Below, piece by piece: positions 31,232-41,976 of a DNA stretch of 64,000 bases. The position numbers and the translations under genes are program-made. The notes beneath the pieces were generated by a model that saw only the letters and a program-made list of their open reading frames with translations, made no database searches and had not been told where the DNA came from. This DNA comes from Dyella sp. BiH032. GTDB lineage: Bacteria > Pseudomonadota > Gammaproteobacteria > Xanthomonadales > Rhodanobacteraceae. The first letter of the stretch is position 1; each line of letters begins with the position of its first letter. The stretch lies in the NCBI RefSeq assembly GCF_031954525.1, contig NZ_CP134867.1:4774001-4838000 (forward strand), in the 5' to 3' direction.

Positions 31232-31705
31232 TTACTGCCCGCAGGAGGGTTGATCCTCGGCCGGACGGCTCTTGCCCCACTCCAGCACCTTGTACATCAC
31301 CGGCTTCACCGGCTCGCGCGGGCCGCTCTGGCTGACCTGGCTGTAATTGCCCTTGGCGTCGACCAGGTAGACCTGCTCCGGCCCGACCTTGGGCTTCACC
31401 ACCACCTGGTACAGCGCGCCGCTGCGACGGTATTCCTGGATGGTGTTGTCTTCCTTTTGACATTCGGTGATCTGCGCATCGGACGTCTGGCCCGATGCGC
31501 CGGCCGTGGCGGCGGTCGCCTTGGCGGGTGTGCTCTGCGCGGTGGCCGGCTTGGGCGGCTGCGTCGCCTTGACGCCCGGATCGTTCATGCCCGGCGGCGG
31601 CGGGGCCGGCGGCAGCGAGCGCGTGGACTGTGCGAAAGCCGGCGCGGCGGCGGAAACGGCCAGGGCGGCGACACCCAGGGCGACGGCTAGGACGGCAGGT
31701 TTCAT
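31232..31705 (-). CDS. DUF2782-family secreted protein
   Basis: A 157-residue secreted protein with a signal peptide (about 1-25, ending AFA), a Pro/Thr/Ala-rich linker, and a C-terminal core containing EDNTIQEYRRSGALYQVVVK. This matches DUF2782, which often lies beside polA in gammaproteobacteria. Function unknown. It is transcribed away from polA. Its end is 13 bp from the short EamA gene. Confidence 0.72.
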   Translation of the reverse strand: MKPAVLAVALGVAALAVSAAAPAFAQSTRSLPPAPPPPGMNDPGVKATQPPKPATAQSTPAKATAATAGASGQTSDAQITECQKEDNTIQEYRRSGALYQVVVKPKVGPEQVYLVDAKGNYSQVSQSGPREPVKPVMYKVLEWGKSRPAEDQPSCGQ

Positions 31706-31880
31706 GGCGGATCTCCTCGCGATGGGGCCGAGCATAGCAGCGCCGCCTCCCGGCTCCGTGAAGCGCGGCAACATGGCGCCCTGCTCCCGGCGAGGCCGGC
31801 GCATCGGCGTTACACTCGCCCTTCCTCCCGGCCGGCGCACCCGCGTCCCGGCCCCACCCTTCGCGGTCTCCCTGGCTTCC

Positions 31881-34616
31881 ATGTCCAAGCTCATCCTCAT
31901 CGACGGCTCTTCGTATCTCTATCGCGCGTTCCACGCGCTGCCTCCGCTGACCAACACCCACGGCGAGCCCACCGGCGCGCTGTTCGGCGTGGTGAACATG
32001 CTGCGCGCGACGCTGAAGGCGAAACCGGAATACGTGGCCTTCGTCAGCGATGCGCCAGGCCCCACGTTCCGCGATGCGCTGTACGACCAGTACAAGGCGA
32101 ACCGCCCGCCCATGCCGGACGACCTGGGCGCCCAGGTGGAACCCATGCTGGCGATCGTGTCCGCGCTGGGCTTTCCGATCCTGCGCATCACCGGGGTGGA
32201 AGCGGACGACGTGATCGGCACGCTGACCGAGCAGGCGCATGCGCAGGGCATCGAAGTGGAAATCTCCACCGGCGACAAGGACCTCGCCCAGCTCGTGCGG
32301 CCCGGCGTCACCCTGGTCAACACCATGACCAACACCACCATGGACGATGCCGGCGTCATGGAGAAGTTCGGCGTGCGTCCGGATCAGATCGTCGACTACC
32401 TGGCCCTGGTCGGCGACAGCGTCGACAACGTGCCCGGCGTGCCCAAGTGCGGCCCCAAGACGGCCGCGAAGTGGCTGGCCGAGTACGGCACGCTCGACGG
32501 CGTGATCGCCAATGCGGACAAGATCGGCGGCAAGATCGGCGAGAACCTGCGCGCGGCGCTCCCGCAGCTGCCGTTGTCGAAGGAACTGGTGTCGATCCGC
32601 CTGACCGTGCCGCTCGAACAGGGCGTCACCGACCTGGTGCTGCGCGACCGCGACGTCGAGCGCCTGCGCGAGCTGTACATCCGCTACGAGTTCAAGGCGG
32701 CGCTGAAGGAACTGGACGGCACCGCCGAGGTCGCCGCGCCGACGCCGGCAGCGCCGGCCGCCGCCGCTGTTGCGGTGCCCGCGGCCCATCCCGCGGGCGA
32801 CCTGAGCGGGCCGGGCCGCTACGAGCTGGTCACCACCGAGGCCCAGCTCGACGCCTGGCTGGCGAAGCTGCGCACCGCCGAACTGATCGCCTTCGACACC
32901 GAGACCACCAGCATCGATTCCATGCAGGCGGACATGGTGGGCCTGAGCCTCTCGGTAGAAACCGGCGAGGCCTGCTACGTGCCGCTGGCCCACGATTACC
33001 CCGGCGCGCCGCCGCAGCTCGCGCGCGACCACGTGCTCGACCGGCTCAAGCGGATCTTCGAGGACCCGTCGCGGCCCAAGCTCGGCCAGCACGCGAAGTA
33101 CGACATCAACATCCTTTCGCATTACGGCATCGCGGTGCAGGGGCTCAAGCACGACTCCATGCTGGAGTCGTACGTGTGGAACGCCACCGCCACGCGTCAC
33201 GACATGGATTCGCTGGCGCGCAAATATCTCGGCTACGAGACGGTGAAGTACGAGGAAGTGGCCGGCAAGGGCGCCAAGCAGATCTCCTTCTCGCAGGTCG
33301 ACGTCGACACCGCCTGCCGCTACGCCGCCGAGGACGCCGACATCACCCTGCGCCTGCATCGCGCGCTGTGGCCGCTGCTGGAGAGCGAGCCGAAGCTGCG
33401 CAGCGTGTACGAGGACATCGAGATCCCGCTGGTGCCGGTGCTCGCCGGCATGGAGCAGCGCGGCGTGCTGATCGACGTGCCCAACCTGCGCCTGCAGAGC
33501 CAGCAGCTGGGCAAGCGCATGTTCGACCTGCAGCAGCAGGCCTGGCAGGCCGCAGGCCACGACTTCAACCTGGACTCGCCCAAGCAGCTGCAGAGCGTGC
33601 TGTTCGACGAACTGGGCCTGCCGGCCAAGCTGCGCACGCCCACCGGGCAGCCGTCCACCAACGAGGAGGCGCTGGAGGCGATCGCGGAGGAGCACCCGCT
33701 GCCGCGCCTGATCCTGGACTACCGCGGCCTGGCCAAGCTGCGCTCGACCTACACCGACAAACTGGCGGAGATCGTCAATCCGCGCACCGGCCGCGTGCAC
33801 ACCAGCTACCACCAGGGCGCGGTGGCCACCGGGCGCGTGTCGTCGTCCGACCCGAACCTGCAGAACATCCCGGTGCGCACCGAGGAAGGCCGGCGCATCC
33901 GCCAGGCCTTCATCGCACCGGATGGCTGGGTGGTCATGGCCGCCGACTACTCGCAGATCGAGCTGCGCATCATGGCCCACCTGTCCGGCGACGAGGGCCT
34001 GCTGCGCGCCTTCCAGGAAGGCGGCGACGTGCACCGCGCCACCGCCGCCGAAGTGTTCGGCCTGCCGCCCGAGGAAGTCAGCGCCAACCAGCGCCGTGCC
34101 GCCAAGGCCATCAACTTCGGCCTGATGTACGGCATGAGCGCGTTCGGCCTGGCGCGCCAGCTGGGCGTGGACCGCGGCGAAGCCAGCGACTACATGGCCC
34201 GCTATTTCGCCCGCTACCCGGGCGTGCACGCCTTCATGGACGCCACGCGCGAGCAGGCGCACCGCGATGGCTATGTCGAGACCATCTTCGGCCGCCGCCT
34301 GTACCTGGAGAACCTCAAGTCCCGCAACCAGGCTTTGCGCGCCGGCGCCGAGCGCGCGGCGGTGAACGCGCCCATGCAGGGCAGCGCCGCGGACATCATC
34401 AAGCGCGCCATGATCGCGGTGGCCGAGTGGCTCAAGCCGCGCGACGACGCCCACATGCTCATGCAGGTGCACGACGAACTGGTGTTCGAGGTGCGCGAGG
34501 ACGCGGTCGACACGGTTCGCGCCGCCGTGGTCGAGCGCATGTCCGGCGCCGCCCAGCTGCGGGTGCCGCTGCTGGTGGAAGCCGGCGTGGGCGCCAACTG
34601 GGACGAGGCGCACTGA
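31881..34616 (+). CDS. polA: DNA polymerase I
   Basis: A 911-residue PolA with all three modules. The 5' nuclease (about 1-290) begins LILIDGSSYLYRAFHALPP. The 3'-5' proofreading domain (about 320-510) keeps the DxE metal site in AFDTETTSIDSMQADM. The polymerase has motif A MAADYSQIELRIMAHLSGD, motif B RRAAKAINFGLMYGMSAFG and motif C MQVHDELVFEV. It repairs gaps and removes RNA primers. A palindrome and a candidate small RNA follow. Start ATG at 31881 fits the family. Confidence 0.99.
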   Translation: MSKLILIDGSSYLYRAFHALPPLTNTHGEPTGALFGVVNMLRATLKAKPEYVAFVSDAPGPTFRDALYDQYKANRPPMPDDLGAQVEPMLAIVSALGFPILRITGVEADDVIGTLTEQAHAQGIEVEISTGDKDLAQLVRPGVTLVNTMTNTTMDDAGVMEKFGVRPDQIVDYLALVGDSVDNVPGVPKCGPKTAAKWLAEYGTLDGVIANADKIGGKIGENLRAALPQLPLSKELVSIRLTVPLEQGVTDLVLRDRDVERLRELYIRYEFKAALKELDGTAEVAAPTPAAPAAAAVAVPAAHPAGDLSGPGRYELVTTEAQLDAWLAKLRTAELIAFDTETTSIDSMQADMVGLSLSVETGEACYVPLAHDYPGAPPQLARDHVLDRLKRIFEDPSRPKLGQHAKYDINILSHYGIAVQGLKHDSMLESYVWNATATRHDMDSLARKYLGYETVKYEEVAGKGAKQISFSQVDVDTACRYAAEDADITLRLHRALWPLLESEPKLRSVYEDIEIPLVPVLAGMEQRGVLIDVPNLRLQSQQLGKRMFDLQQQAWQAAGHDFNLDSPKQLQSVLFDELGLPAKLRTPTGQPSTNEEALEAIAEEHPLPRLILDYRGLAKLRSTYTDKLAEIVNPRTGRVHTSYHQGAVATGRVSSSDPNLQNIPVRTEEGRRIRQAFIAPDGWVVMAADYSQIELRIMAHLSGDEGLLRAFQEGGDVHRATAAEVFGLPPEEVSANQRRAAKAINFGLMYGMSAFGLARQLGVDRGEASDYMARYFARYPGVHAFMDATREQAHRDGYVETIFGRRLYLENLKSRNQALRAGAERAAVNAPMQGSAADIIKRAMIAVAEWLKPRDDAHMLMQVHDELVFEVREDAVDTVRAAVVERMSGAAQLRVPLLVEAGVGANWDEAH

Positions 34617-34623
34617 GGCAGCG

Positions 34624-34644
34624 TCATTTGGAATTTCCAAATGA
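34624..34644. repeat. 21-bp AT-rich palindrome after polA
   Basis: Arms TCATTTGGAA and TTCCAAATGA flank a single central T, a perfect inverted repeat 8 bp after the polA stop. There is no T-run behind it, so it does not look like a terminator. It sits about 75 bp upstream of the candidate sRNA start, a place where an activator could bind. Confidence 0.75.
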
Positions 34645-34697
34645 ATCGACAATGAATTTTTGCCGGAATCTTGCTGCAACTTTTCCAGCCTCGGACG

Positions 34698-34706
34698 TTC
34701 TATAGA
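34698..34706 (+). promoter_or_regulatory. candidate promoter -10 of the downstream small RNA
   Basis: TTCTATAGA contains two overlapping -10-like hexamers (TTCTAT at 34698, TATAGA at 34701). The -35 side is poor (TTGCTG lies 21-24 bp upstream, TGCAAC 17 bp upstream), so an activator or a low basal rate would be needed. Transcription would start near 34709-34713. Confidence 0.4.
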
Positions 34707-34708
34707 CA

Positions 34709-34833
34709 CGGACGCACGCAACGGCGTCCGCGGCTCACCACCTCCCTGGATGAGCCATCGGCAAGGCGGACCTTCCCCTGGGATCCGCAGCCCCGCCCCG
34801 AGGGTTCCCCCCTAACCCTCGGGGCTTTCTTTT
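34709..34833 (+). ncRNA. candidate sX13-like small regulatory RNA
   Basis: About 125 nt, four consecutive hairpins: CGGACGC/GCGTCCG (34709-34730); GGCTCA/TGAGCC (34732-34756), with inner CCA/TGG leaving a CCTCCC loop; GCGGA/TCCGC (34766-34788) with a TTCCCCT loop; and the terminator CCCCGAGGGTT/AACCCTCGGGG (34796-34824) with a CCCCCCT loop and a T-rich tail. Three C-rich loops and the position after polA match the sX13 sRNA of Xanthomonas, which uses such loops to pair with G-rich mRNA sites. The extra 5' hairpin differs from the Xanthomonas description as I remember it. The ends are estimates from the -10 and terminator. Confidence 0.68.
34796..34833 (+). terminator. intrinsic terminator of the small RNA / polA
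   Basis: Perfect 11-bp stem CCCCGAGGGTT/AACCCTCGGGG, 7-nt C-rich loop, followed by CTTTCTTTT. It also serves as the fourth hairpin of the candidate small RNA. Confidence 0.9.
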
Positions 34834-34951
34834 GCCCGCTTTCCGCCCCCTATCCCGACCCCGGAAAGACGGCTGACGGCCAAAGCCGCTAGCATCCCCG
34901 CCTGACCCGGCCCCGGGTGTCCGGACCGGCTGCAGCAAAAGGTCGCGCCAC

Positions 34952-35986
34952 GTGCAGAAGAAAGGCAAAGCCACTTCCTTCGACATCGCCCACCTGGCGG
35001 GCGTCTCCCAGTCCACCGTGTCCCGCGCGCTGCGCGGCAGCCCGCTGGTGAGCGAGGAAACCCGCCTGCGCATCCAGGCCGCGGCCAACCAGCTCAAGTA
35101 CAAGGTCGACAAGAACGCCTCGAACCTGCGCACCCGCCATTCGGGCACGCTGGCCCTGCTGCTGTTCGAGGACCCGACGGCGGACGATTCGCACATCAAT
35201 CCGTTCTTCCTGTCGATGCTCGGCTCGATCACCCGCGCCTGCGCCCAGCGCGGCTACGACCTGCTGGTCTCGTTCCAGCAGCTCTCCCACGACTGGCACG
35301 CCGACTACGCGGACACCCGCAAGGCCGACGGCATCATCCTGCTGGGCTACGGCGACTACCTCGCCTACCGCGACAAGCTGGAGAAACTGGTCGCGCAGGG
35401 CACGCACTGCGTGCGCTGGGGCGCGGTGCTGCCGGACCAGCCGGACGTTTCCATCGGCTGCGACAACTTCCGCGGCGGCCAGGACATCACCACCCACCTG
35501 CTGGCGCAGGGTTGCCGCCGCATCGCCTTCCTCGGCGACGCCTCCAGCCACTACCCCGAGTTTTTCGAGCGCTACCGCGGCTATGCGGACATGCTGGAGA
35601 AATCCGGCCTGGCCGCCGACCCCGCGCTGCAGGTCAACGGCGAAAGCACCGAGCAGTCCGGCTATACGGCGCTGGAAACGCTGCTGGCGCGCGGCGTCGA
35701 GTTCGATGCGATCTTCGCCGCCAGCGACCTGATCGCGATCGGCGCGATGCGCGCGCTGACCGACCACGGCATGAACATTCCCGCCGACGTGGCCGTCGCC
35801 GGCTTCGACGACATCCCGATGGCCAGCTTCGTCAACCCGCAGTTGACCACCGTGCGCCAGGACACGCGCCAGGCCGGCGAAGCGCTGGTCGAGAACCTGC
35901 TGCGGCTGATCCGCGACGAACCGGCGGAAAGCGCGATGCTGCCGGTGAAGCTGGTAGTGCGGAAGTCGAGCCTGCGCGGGCGTTGA
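34952..35986 (+). CDS. LacI-family transcriptional regulator of the maltodextrin locus
   Basis: A 344-residue LacI/GalR-type repressor. The N-terminal helix-turn-helix reads [21 protein letters not shown] sugar-binding domain follows, with [20 protein letters not shown] and [16 protein letters not shown]. The start is a GTG with an upstream AAAAGG. It is encoded just past the end of the convergent maltodextrin operon and very likely senses a maltodextrin and controls the locus. A LacI-type palindrome occurs twice in the divergent receptor/alpha-glucosidase spacer. Confidence 0.9.
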   Translation: MQKKGKATSFDIAHLAGVSQSTVSRALRGSPLVSEETRLRIQAAANQLKYKVDKNASNLRTRHSGTLALLLFEDPTADDSHINPFFLSMLGSITRACAQRGYDLLVSFQQLSHDWHADYADTRKADGIILLGYGDYLAYRDKLEKLVAQGTHCVRWGAVLPDQPDVSIGCDNFRGGQDITTHLLAQGCRRIAFLGDASSHYPEFFERYRGYADMLEKSGLAADPALQVNGESTEQSGYTALETLLARGVEFDAIFAASDLIAIGAMRALTDHGMNIPADVAVAGFDDIPMASFVNPQLTTVRQDTRQAGEALVENLLRLIRDEPAESAMLPVKLVVRKSSLRGR

Positions 35987-35997
35987 GCGATGCCATC

Positions 35998-36043
35998 CTT
36001 TCTCCCCTCCGGGGAGAAGGTGCCCCGTAGGGGCGGATGAGGG
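35998..36043 (+). repeat. dispersed CTTCTCCCC-type hairpin repeat, copy 1
   Basis: TTCTCCCC (36000-36007) and GGGGAGAA (36011-36018) form the core hairpin, followed by a GGTGCCCCGTAGGGGC tail and GGATGAGGGG. Member of a five-copy family in this window (others at 36092, 52995, 53189 and 62960). Confidence 0.8.
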
Positions 36044-36091
36044 GGGTGCTCGCGGAAGAGCCTCTACGGAGCGACGCGTGCTGTTGACCTT

Positions 36092-36145
36092 CCCTCATCT
36101 CCGCTCTCACCCCAGCCCTCTCCCCGCAGGGGAGAGGGGGCAGGC
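36092..36145 (-). repeat. dispersed CTCTCCCC-type hairpin repeat, copy 2
   Basis: CCCTCTCCCC (36116-36125) and GGGGAGAGGG (36129-36138) pair perfectly around a GCA loop. It is in opposite orientation to copy 1 and could serve as the 3' boundary of the maltodextrin operon and regulator gene. Confidence 0.8.
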
Positions 36146-36149
36146 CCGA

Positions 36150-37631
36150 TCAGGTCGCTACGGGAGCCATGACCGGCTCACGCACCCGCAACACGCACAA
36201 GCCCGACACGAACAGGCTCGCGCCGCCGAGCACCAGCGCATAGATCGGCTGGCCGTGGAAGAACGCCCGCAGCAGCAGACCGAGCACGCTGGCCGCGAGC
36301 AGCTGCGGGATCACGATGAAGAAATTGAAGATGCCCATGTACACGCCCATCTTCCGCGCCGGCAGGTTGTCCGACAGCAGCGCATAGGGCAGCGACAGGA
36401 TCGAGGCCCAGGCGAAACCCACGCCCACCATCGACGCCAGCAGCCAGCGCGGATCGCGCACCAGCAGGAACGACAGCAGGCCCGCGCCGCCCAGCCACAC
36501 GTTGACCAGGTGGCTGATGCGCAGCCCCCAGCGCTTCACCATCCACGGGATCACCACGGCCGCCAGCGCGGCAAAGCCGTTGTACGCGGCGAACAGCACA
36601 CCCACCCAGTTGGCGCCCTCGTTATAGGCGGCCGAGTGCGTGTCGGTGGTGCCGTAATGCACCTGGGTCACGCCCGCGGTGGTGTAGATCCACATCGCGA
36701 ACAGCGCGAACCACGAAAACAGCTGCACCCAGGCCAGCTGGCGCATCGCCTCCGGCATCCCGAACAGATCGCCCAGCACCTGGGCGGCTGGCCCGCGGCT
36801 GGCGGTCCGGCCCAGCCACAGCAGCGCGATGCCGAACACCATCATGCCGCCGGTCAGCAGGTACAGCTCCTTCTCCAAGTGCTGCAGCGCGACGCCCAGC
36901 GTGAGCGCCGCGCCGGCGACCAGCCAGAGCAGCCCCCAGCGCGACGCAGCCGGCCGATCGACCGCCCCGTCCACGACCGGCGCGGTGTCGAACGCTTCGA
37001 GCGTCTCCGGCGGATACTCGCGTGTCGAGCACACGGTCCATAGCACCGAACCGAGCAGCACCGCGCCGCCGGCGTAGAAGGCGTAGCGCACCGTGTCGGG
37101 AATGCCGCTGGCACCCGGCGCATTGCTCACGCCCAACCGCGCCAGCATCCACGGCAGGGCCGAGGCCACCACCGCGCCCAGGCCGATGAAGAAGCTCTGC
37201 ATGGCGTAGCCCAGCGGCCGTTGCCGCGGCGGCAGCTGGTCGCCCACGAAGGCGCGGAACGGTTCCATCGAAATGTTGATCGACGCATCCATGATCCACA
37301 GCAGGCCGGCCGCCACCCACAGAGTGGGCGAATTGGGCATCCACAGCAGCGCCAGCGTGGCCAGCACCGCGCCGATCAGGAAATAGGGCCGCCGCCGTCC
37401 CAGCCGCGTCCAGGTGCGGTCCGAGAGGTAGCCGACGATCGGCTGCACGATCAATCCGGACAACGGCGCGGCCACCCATAGCATCGGGATGTCGTTCACA
37501 TCGGCGCCGAGCGTCTGGAAGATGCGACTGACATTGGCGTTCTGCAGCGCGAAACCGAACTGCAGGCCGAGAAAGCCGAAGCACATGTTCCAGATCTGCC
37601 AGAACGACAGCGCGGGTTTCCTGCTCGTCAT
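36150..37631 (-). CDS. MFS sugar transporter (maltose/sucrose type)
   Basis: A 493-residue inner-membrane permease with about twelve hydrophobic segments. It resembles the SLC45-like MFS branch that imports maltose or sucrose in Xanthomonas and Caulobacter. Features: LSDRTWTRLGRRRPYFLIGA (the loop 2-3 motif), MDASINISMEPFRAFVGDQLP and GIFNFFIVIPQLLAASVLG. It ends the leftward operon. The start overlaps the stop of the upstream glycosidase gene by 4 nt (ATGA), so translation is coupled. It probably imports maltose or small maltodextrins after periplasmic trimming. Confidence 0.9.
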   Translation of the reverse strand: MTSRKPALSFWQIWNMCFGFLGLQFGFALQNANVSRIFQTLGADVNDIPMLWVAAPLSGLIVQPIVGYLSDRTWTRLGRRRPYFLIGAVLATLALLWMPNSPTLWVAAGLLWIMDASINISMEPFRAFVGDQLPPRQRPLGYAMQSFFIGLGAVVASALPWMLARLGVSNAPGASGIPDTVRYAFYAGGAVLLGSVLWTVCSTREYPPETLEAFDTAPVVDGAVDRPAASRWGLLWLVAGAALTLGVALQHLEKELYLLTGGMMVFGIALLWLGRTASRGPAAQVLGDLFGMPEAMRQLAWVQLFSWFALFAMWIYTTAGVTQVHYGTTDTHSAAYNEGANWVGVLFAAYNGFAALAAVVIPWMVKRWGLRISHLVNVWLGGAGLLSFLLVRDPRWLLASMVGVGFAWASILSLPYALLSDNLPARKMGVYMGIFNFFIVIPQLLAASVLGLLLRAFFHGQPIYALVLGGASLFVSGLCVLRVREPVMAPVAT

Positions 37632-39823
37632 GGCGTGGTGCTTCCAGCCGTCGTGGGGGCGATCAGCATATCGCCGACCTCGGCTTCGTTGAGCGGCCCG
37701 CCGGCGCCGCCCTGGCCGCCGGTGTAGTGCGCGAAGTGGCTGAGATAGCTCATGTTGAAGCCCGGCGCCAGAGCGACGGTGCAGTGCCGGCCCGCCTTCG
37801 CCTGGAAGCTTCCGCTGGTGGAACGCTGACGGCCGACGCTATGCGGCAGGGTCAGCACCACGGATTGCGGCGCCATGCCCTCACAGCGCACCGTCGCGAT
37901 CTGCACCGCAGCGGTGATGCCGGTGTTGATCGGCCCGTGCGCATTCGCGTACTCCGCCGCCAGCTGGTAACGGCCATCGCGCGGCGCCGTCCACACGCGC
38001 GGCCAGGCCCCGCCGATGCGCGCCTCATCGCCCTTGCAGACCGTGGGGCTATGCAGGGATTCGACACCCTGCGCATCCACGCGCGTCACGCTGAAGCACT
38101 GCTGCGCGGCGCGGCGCTCGATGCTGGCCGCGCCATGCATCGGGCCGTGCCGCTCGCCGTTGACGTACAGCACCAGCTCGCCGTCGCCCTGCACGCGCCA
38201 GCGCTTGCCGTCCTCGCTGACGACGGGCGCCGCAGGCGTGGCCGGCGCGTACATCGGCGCGTTCTTGCGCAGCGGCGGCGCATCGACCTTCAGGGCCTTG
38301 AGCATGACCTCGATGCGCCTGCCCGCCTGCTTCTGTCCGCCGGCCACCAGCAGATTGCCGTCCAGCTCGGCCGGACGCACCAGCACGATCTCCTTGTCTC
38401 CCAGGTCCAGGCTGATGCGCTGCGCGTCGCCGAACAGCATCGGCACCAGCGACACCGGAAGCTTGGGCACGACCTTGCCGTCCTCGCCCAGGCCGAACAC
38501 GCCCTGGATCACCATGTCCAGGTAACCGGCCACCGACCACAGCTGCCGCGGCGAATCGACCACCGGCCCGCTCAGCGCGCCGTCCTCGACGTGCACCGAC
38601 TGCGTGGTCAGCTCGAAGTTCTCCATGTTGGAACCGGCCAGCGCCGCTCCGCGCAGCAGCGAGCGCAGTTCGTGCGCGATGCGCTCCGGGTCGTCCGTGG
38701 CGCGCGCGGCACGCAGCGCGTAGGCGCTGACGAACGGCCAGATCGCGCGGTTGTGGTAGATCGGCACGTCCTTGCGCTCCGGCCAGATCACCGGGCTGCC
38801 CGCCTCCCACGTCGGATATGCCGCCAGCGCCTGGCGCGCGCGTTCCGGCTCGGCCACGCCGCTGGTCACGGCCAGCGCGATGCCCAGCAGATCGTAGGCC
38901 TCGTACGGCACCGGATGATCGGCGCCGCCGATGTAACTCATGTACGTGCCGCGGTCGGCCCGCCAGAAGCGCTCGTTGATCGCCTGCTTCAACGCCTCGG
39001 CCTGCGCCGCGTACGGCGTGGCGGACTGGCCGTGCTTCGCCGCGAGCGCCGCGGCGAGGCGCAGCGCCTCGTAATGCAGCACGTTGGTGGACAGGGCGAA
39101 CGACTGGCCGATGAAGGCCACGTTGTCCTTGGTCCAGCCCGGATAGGTCTGCTCGCGCCAATCGAGGAAGGACGTCTCGCCGCGGTACAGGCCAAGCGTC
39201 TCGTCGAAAGCGTACTGACGGTCCTGCGCCAGCGTGTCGGCCAGCGCACGCCATACCTCGCGGGCGAAGGCGGGGTCGTCCAGCAGATGGCGCGCGCCCA
39301 GGAACCACACGATGCGATCGGTGCTGATCGGCCAGCTGCCGCCGGAGCCAGTGTCCTGCATCGGATACAGGCCGGCCGGCACGCCCGGTGCGCGCACGTC
39401 CGACAGCTTGAAACGCAGCGACGCGCGCGAGCGGGCCGGATCCAGCCGCCACAGGGCCAGGTCCACCGAGTACGAGAGATCGCGCGTCCACACGTAATGC
39501 CACTTCTCGCCCGTCTCGAAACAGGCGCAGGGAATGGCCTGGCCATGATCGAAGGCGTCGTCGCGGATGGCCGCCACCGAATCCAGGCGCAGGTCGTCCT
39601 GCGCCATCGCGAACAGGCCGTCGAACAGCGGGCTGGCGGTATGCGCCGCCAGCCGCTGTGCGCCGATGCGGCGCTCGCCGGAAGGCCCGTGCAGCACGAA
39701 CCCTCCGCCGGAGGCGGCCGTGACGGCCGCCTCCCTGCCTTGCCATGACAACCCGCCGCGCCAGTCGGCGGCGTTCCCCGGGCCGGCGGCCAGCATGCCG
39801 GCCAGCAACGTGGCGGTCAGCAT
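37628..39823 (-). CDS. secreted six-hairpin glycosidase-like protein
   Basis: A 731-residue protein with a signal peptide (about 1-18, ending NAA) and a large helical (alpha/alpha)6-barrel type domain (about 60-480). Clues are HYVWTRDLSYSVDLALWRL, SYIGGADHPVPYEAYDLLGI and SPRQLWSVAGYLDMVIQGVFG. The C-terminal third is beta-rich, likely a carbohydrate-binding or sandwich domain. It sits in the maltodextrin operon between a GH13 enzyme and the MFS permease. The substrate is most likely an alpha-glucan or a branched dextrin, but the exact activity is not known to me. Cysteines near the C-terminus suggest disulfides. Confidence 0.75.
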   Translation of the reverse strand: MLTATLLAGMLAAGPGNAADWRGGLSWQGREAAVTAASGGGFVLHGPSGERRIGAQRLAAHTASPLFDGLFAMAQDDLRLDSVAAIRDDAFDHGQAIPCACFETGEKWHYVWTRDLSYSVDLALWRLDPARSRASLRFKLSDVRAPGVPAGLYPMQDTGSGGSWPISTDRIVWFLGARHLLDDPAFAREVWRALADTLAQDRQYAFDETLGLYRGETSFLDWREQTYPGWTKDNVAFIGQSFALSTNVLHYEALRLAAALAAKHGQSATPYAAQAEALKQAINERFWRADRGTYMSYIGGADHPVPYEAYDLLGIALAVTSGVAEPERARQALAAYPTWEAGSPVIWPERKDVPIYHNRAIWPFVSAYALRAARATDDPERIAHELRSLLRGAALAGSNMENFELTTQSVHVEDGALSGPVVDSPRQLWSVAGYLDMVIQGVFGLGEDGKVVPKLPVSLVPMLFGDAQRISLDLGDKEIVLVRPAELDGNLLVAGGQKQAGRRIEVMLKALKVDAPPLRKNAPMYAPATPAAPVVSEDGKRWRVQGDGELVLYVNGERHGPMHGAASIERRAAQQCFSVTRVDAQGVESLHSPTVCKGDEARIGGAWPRVWTAPRDGRYQLAAEYANAHGPINTGITAAVQIATVRCEGMAPQSVVLTLPHSVGRQRSTSGSFQAKAGRHCTVALAPGFNMSYLSHFAHYTGGQGGAGGPLNEAEVGDMLIAPTTAGSTTP

Positions 39824-39869
39824 GCGCGCACCGTGCGCTTGGCTTGCTTGGTCATGCCCTATCTTCCCC

Positions 39870-41927
<2,058 letters not shown>

Positions 41928-41976
41928 TCACGCGGCCCGCTCCGCTCCCCTTCGTTCGGAGCCACCGCCGATTCGC

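Noticed and set aside
31215..34721. Very long open frame of about 1168 codons on the minus strand opposite polA
   Set aside because: It mirrors polA codons in GC-rich DNA, lacks a ribosome site and domain signature, and polA is clear on the plus strand.
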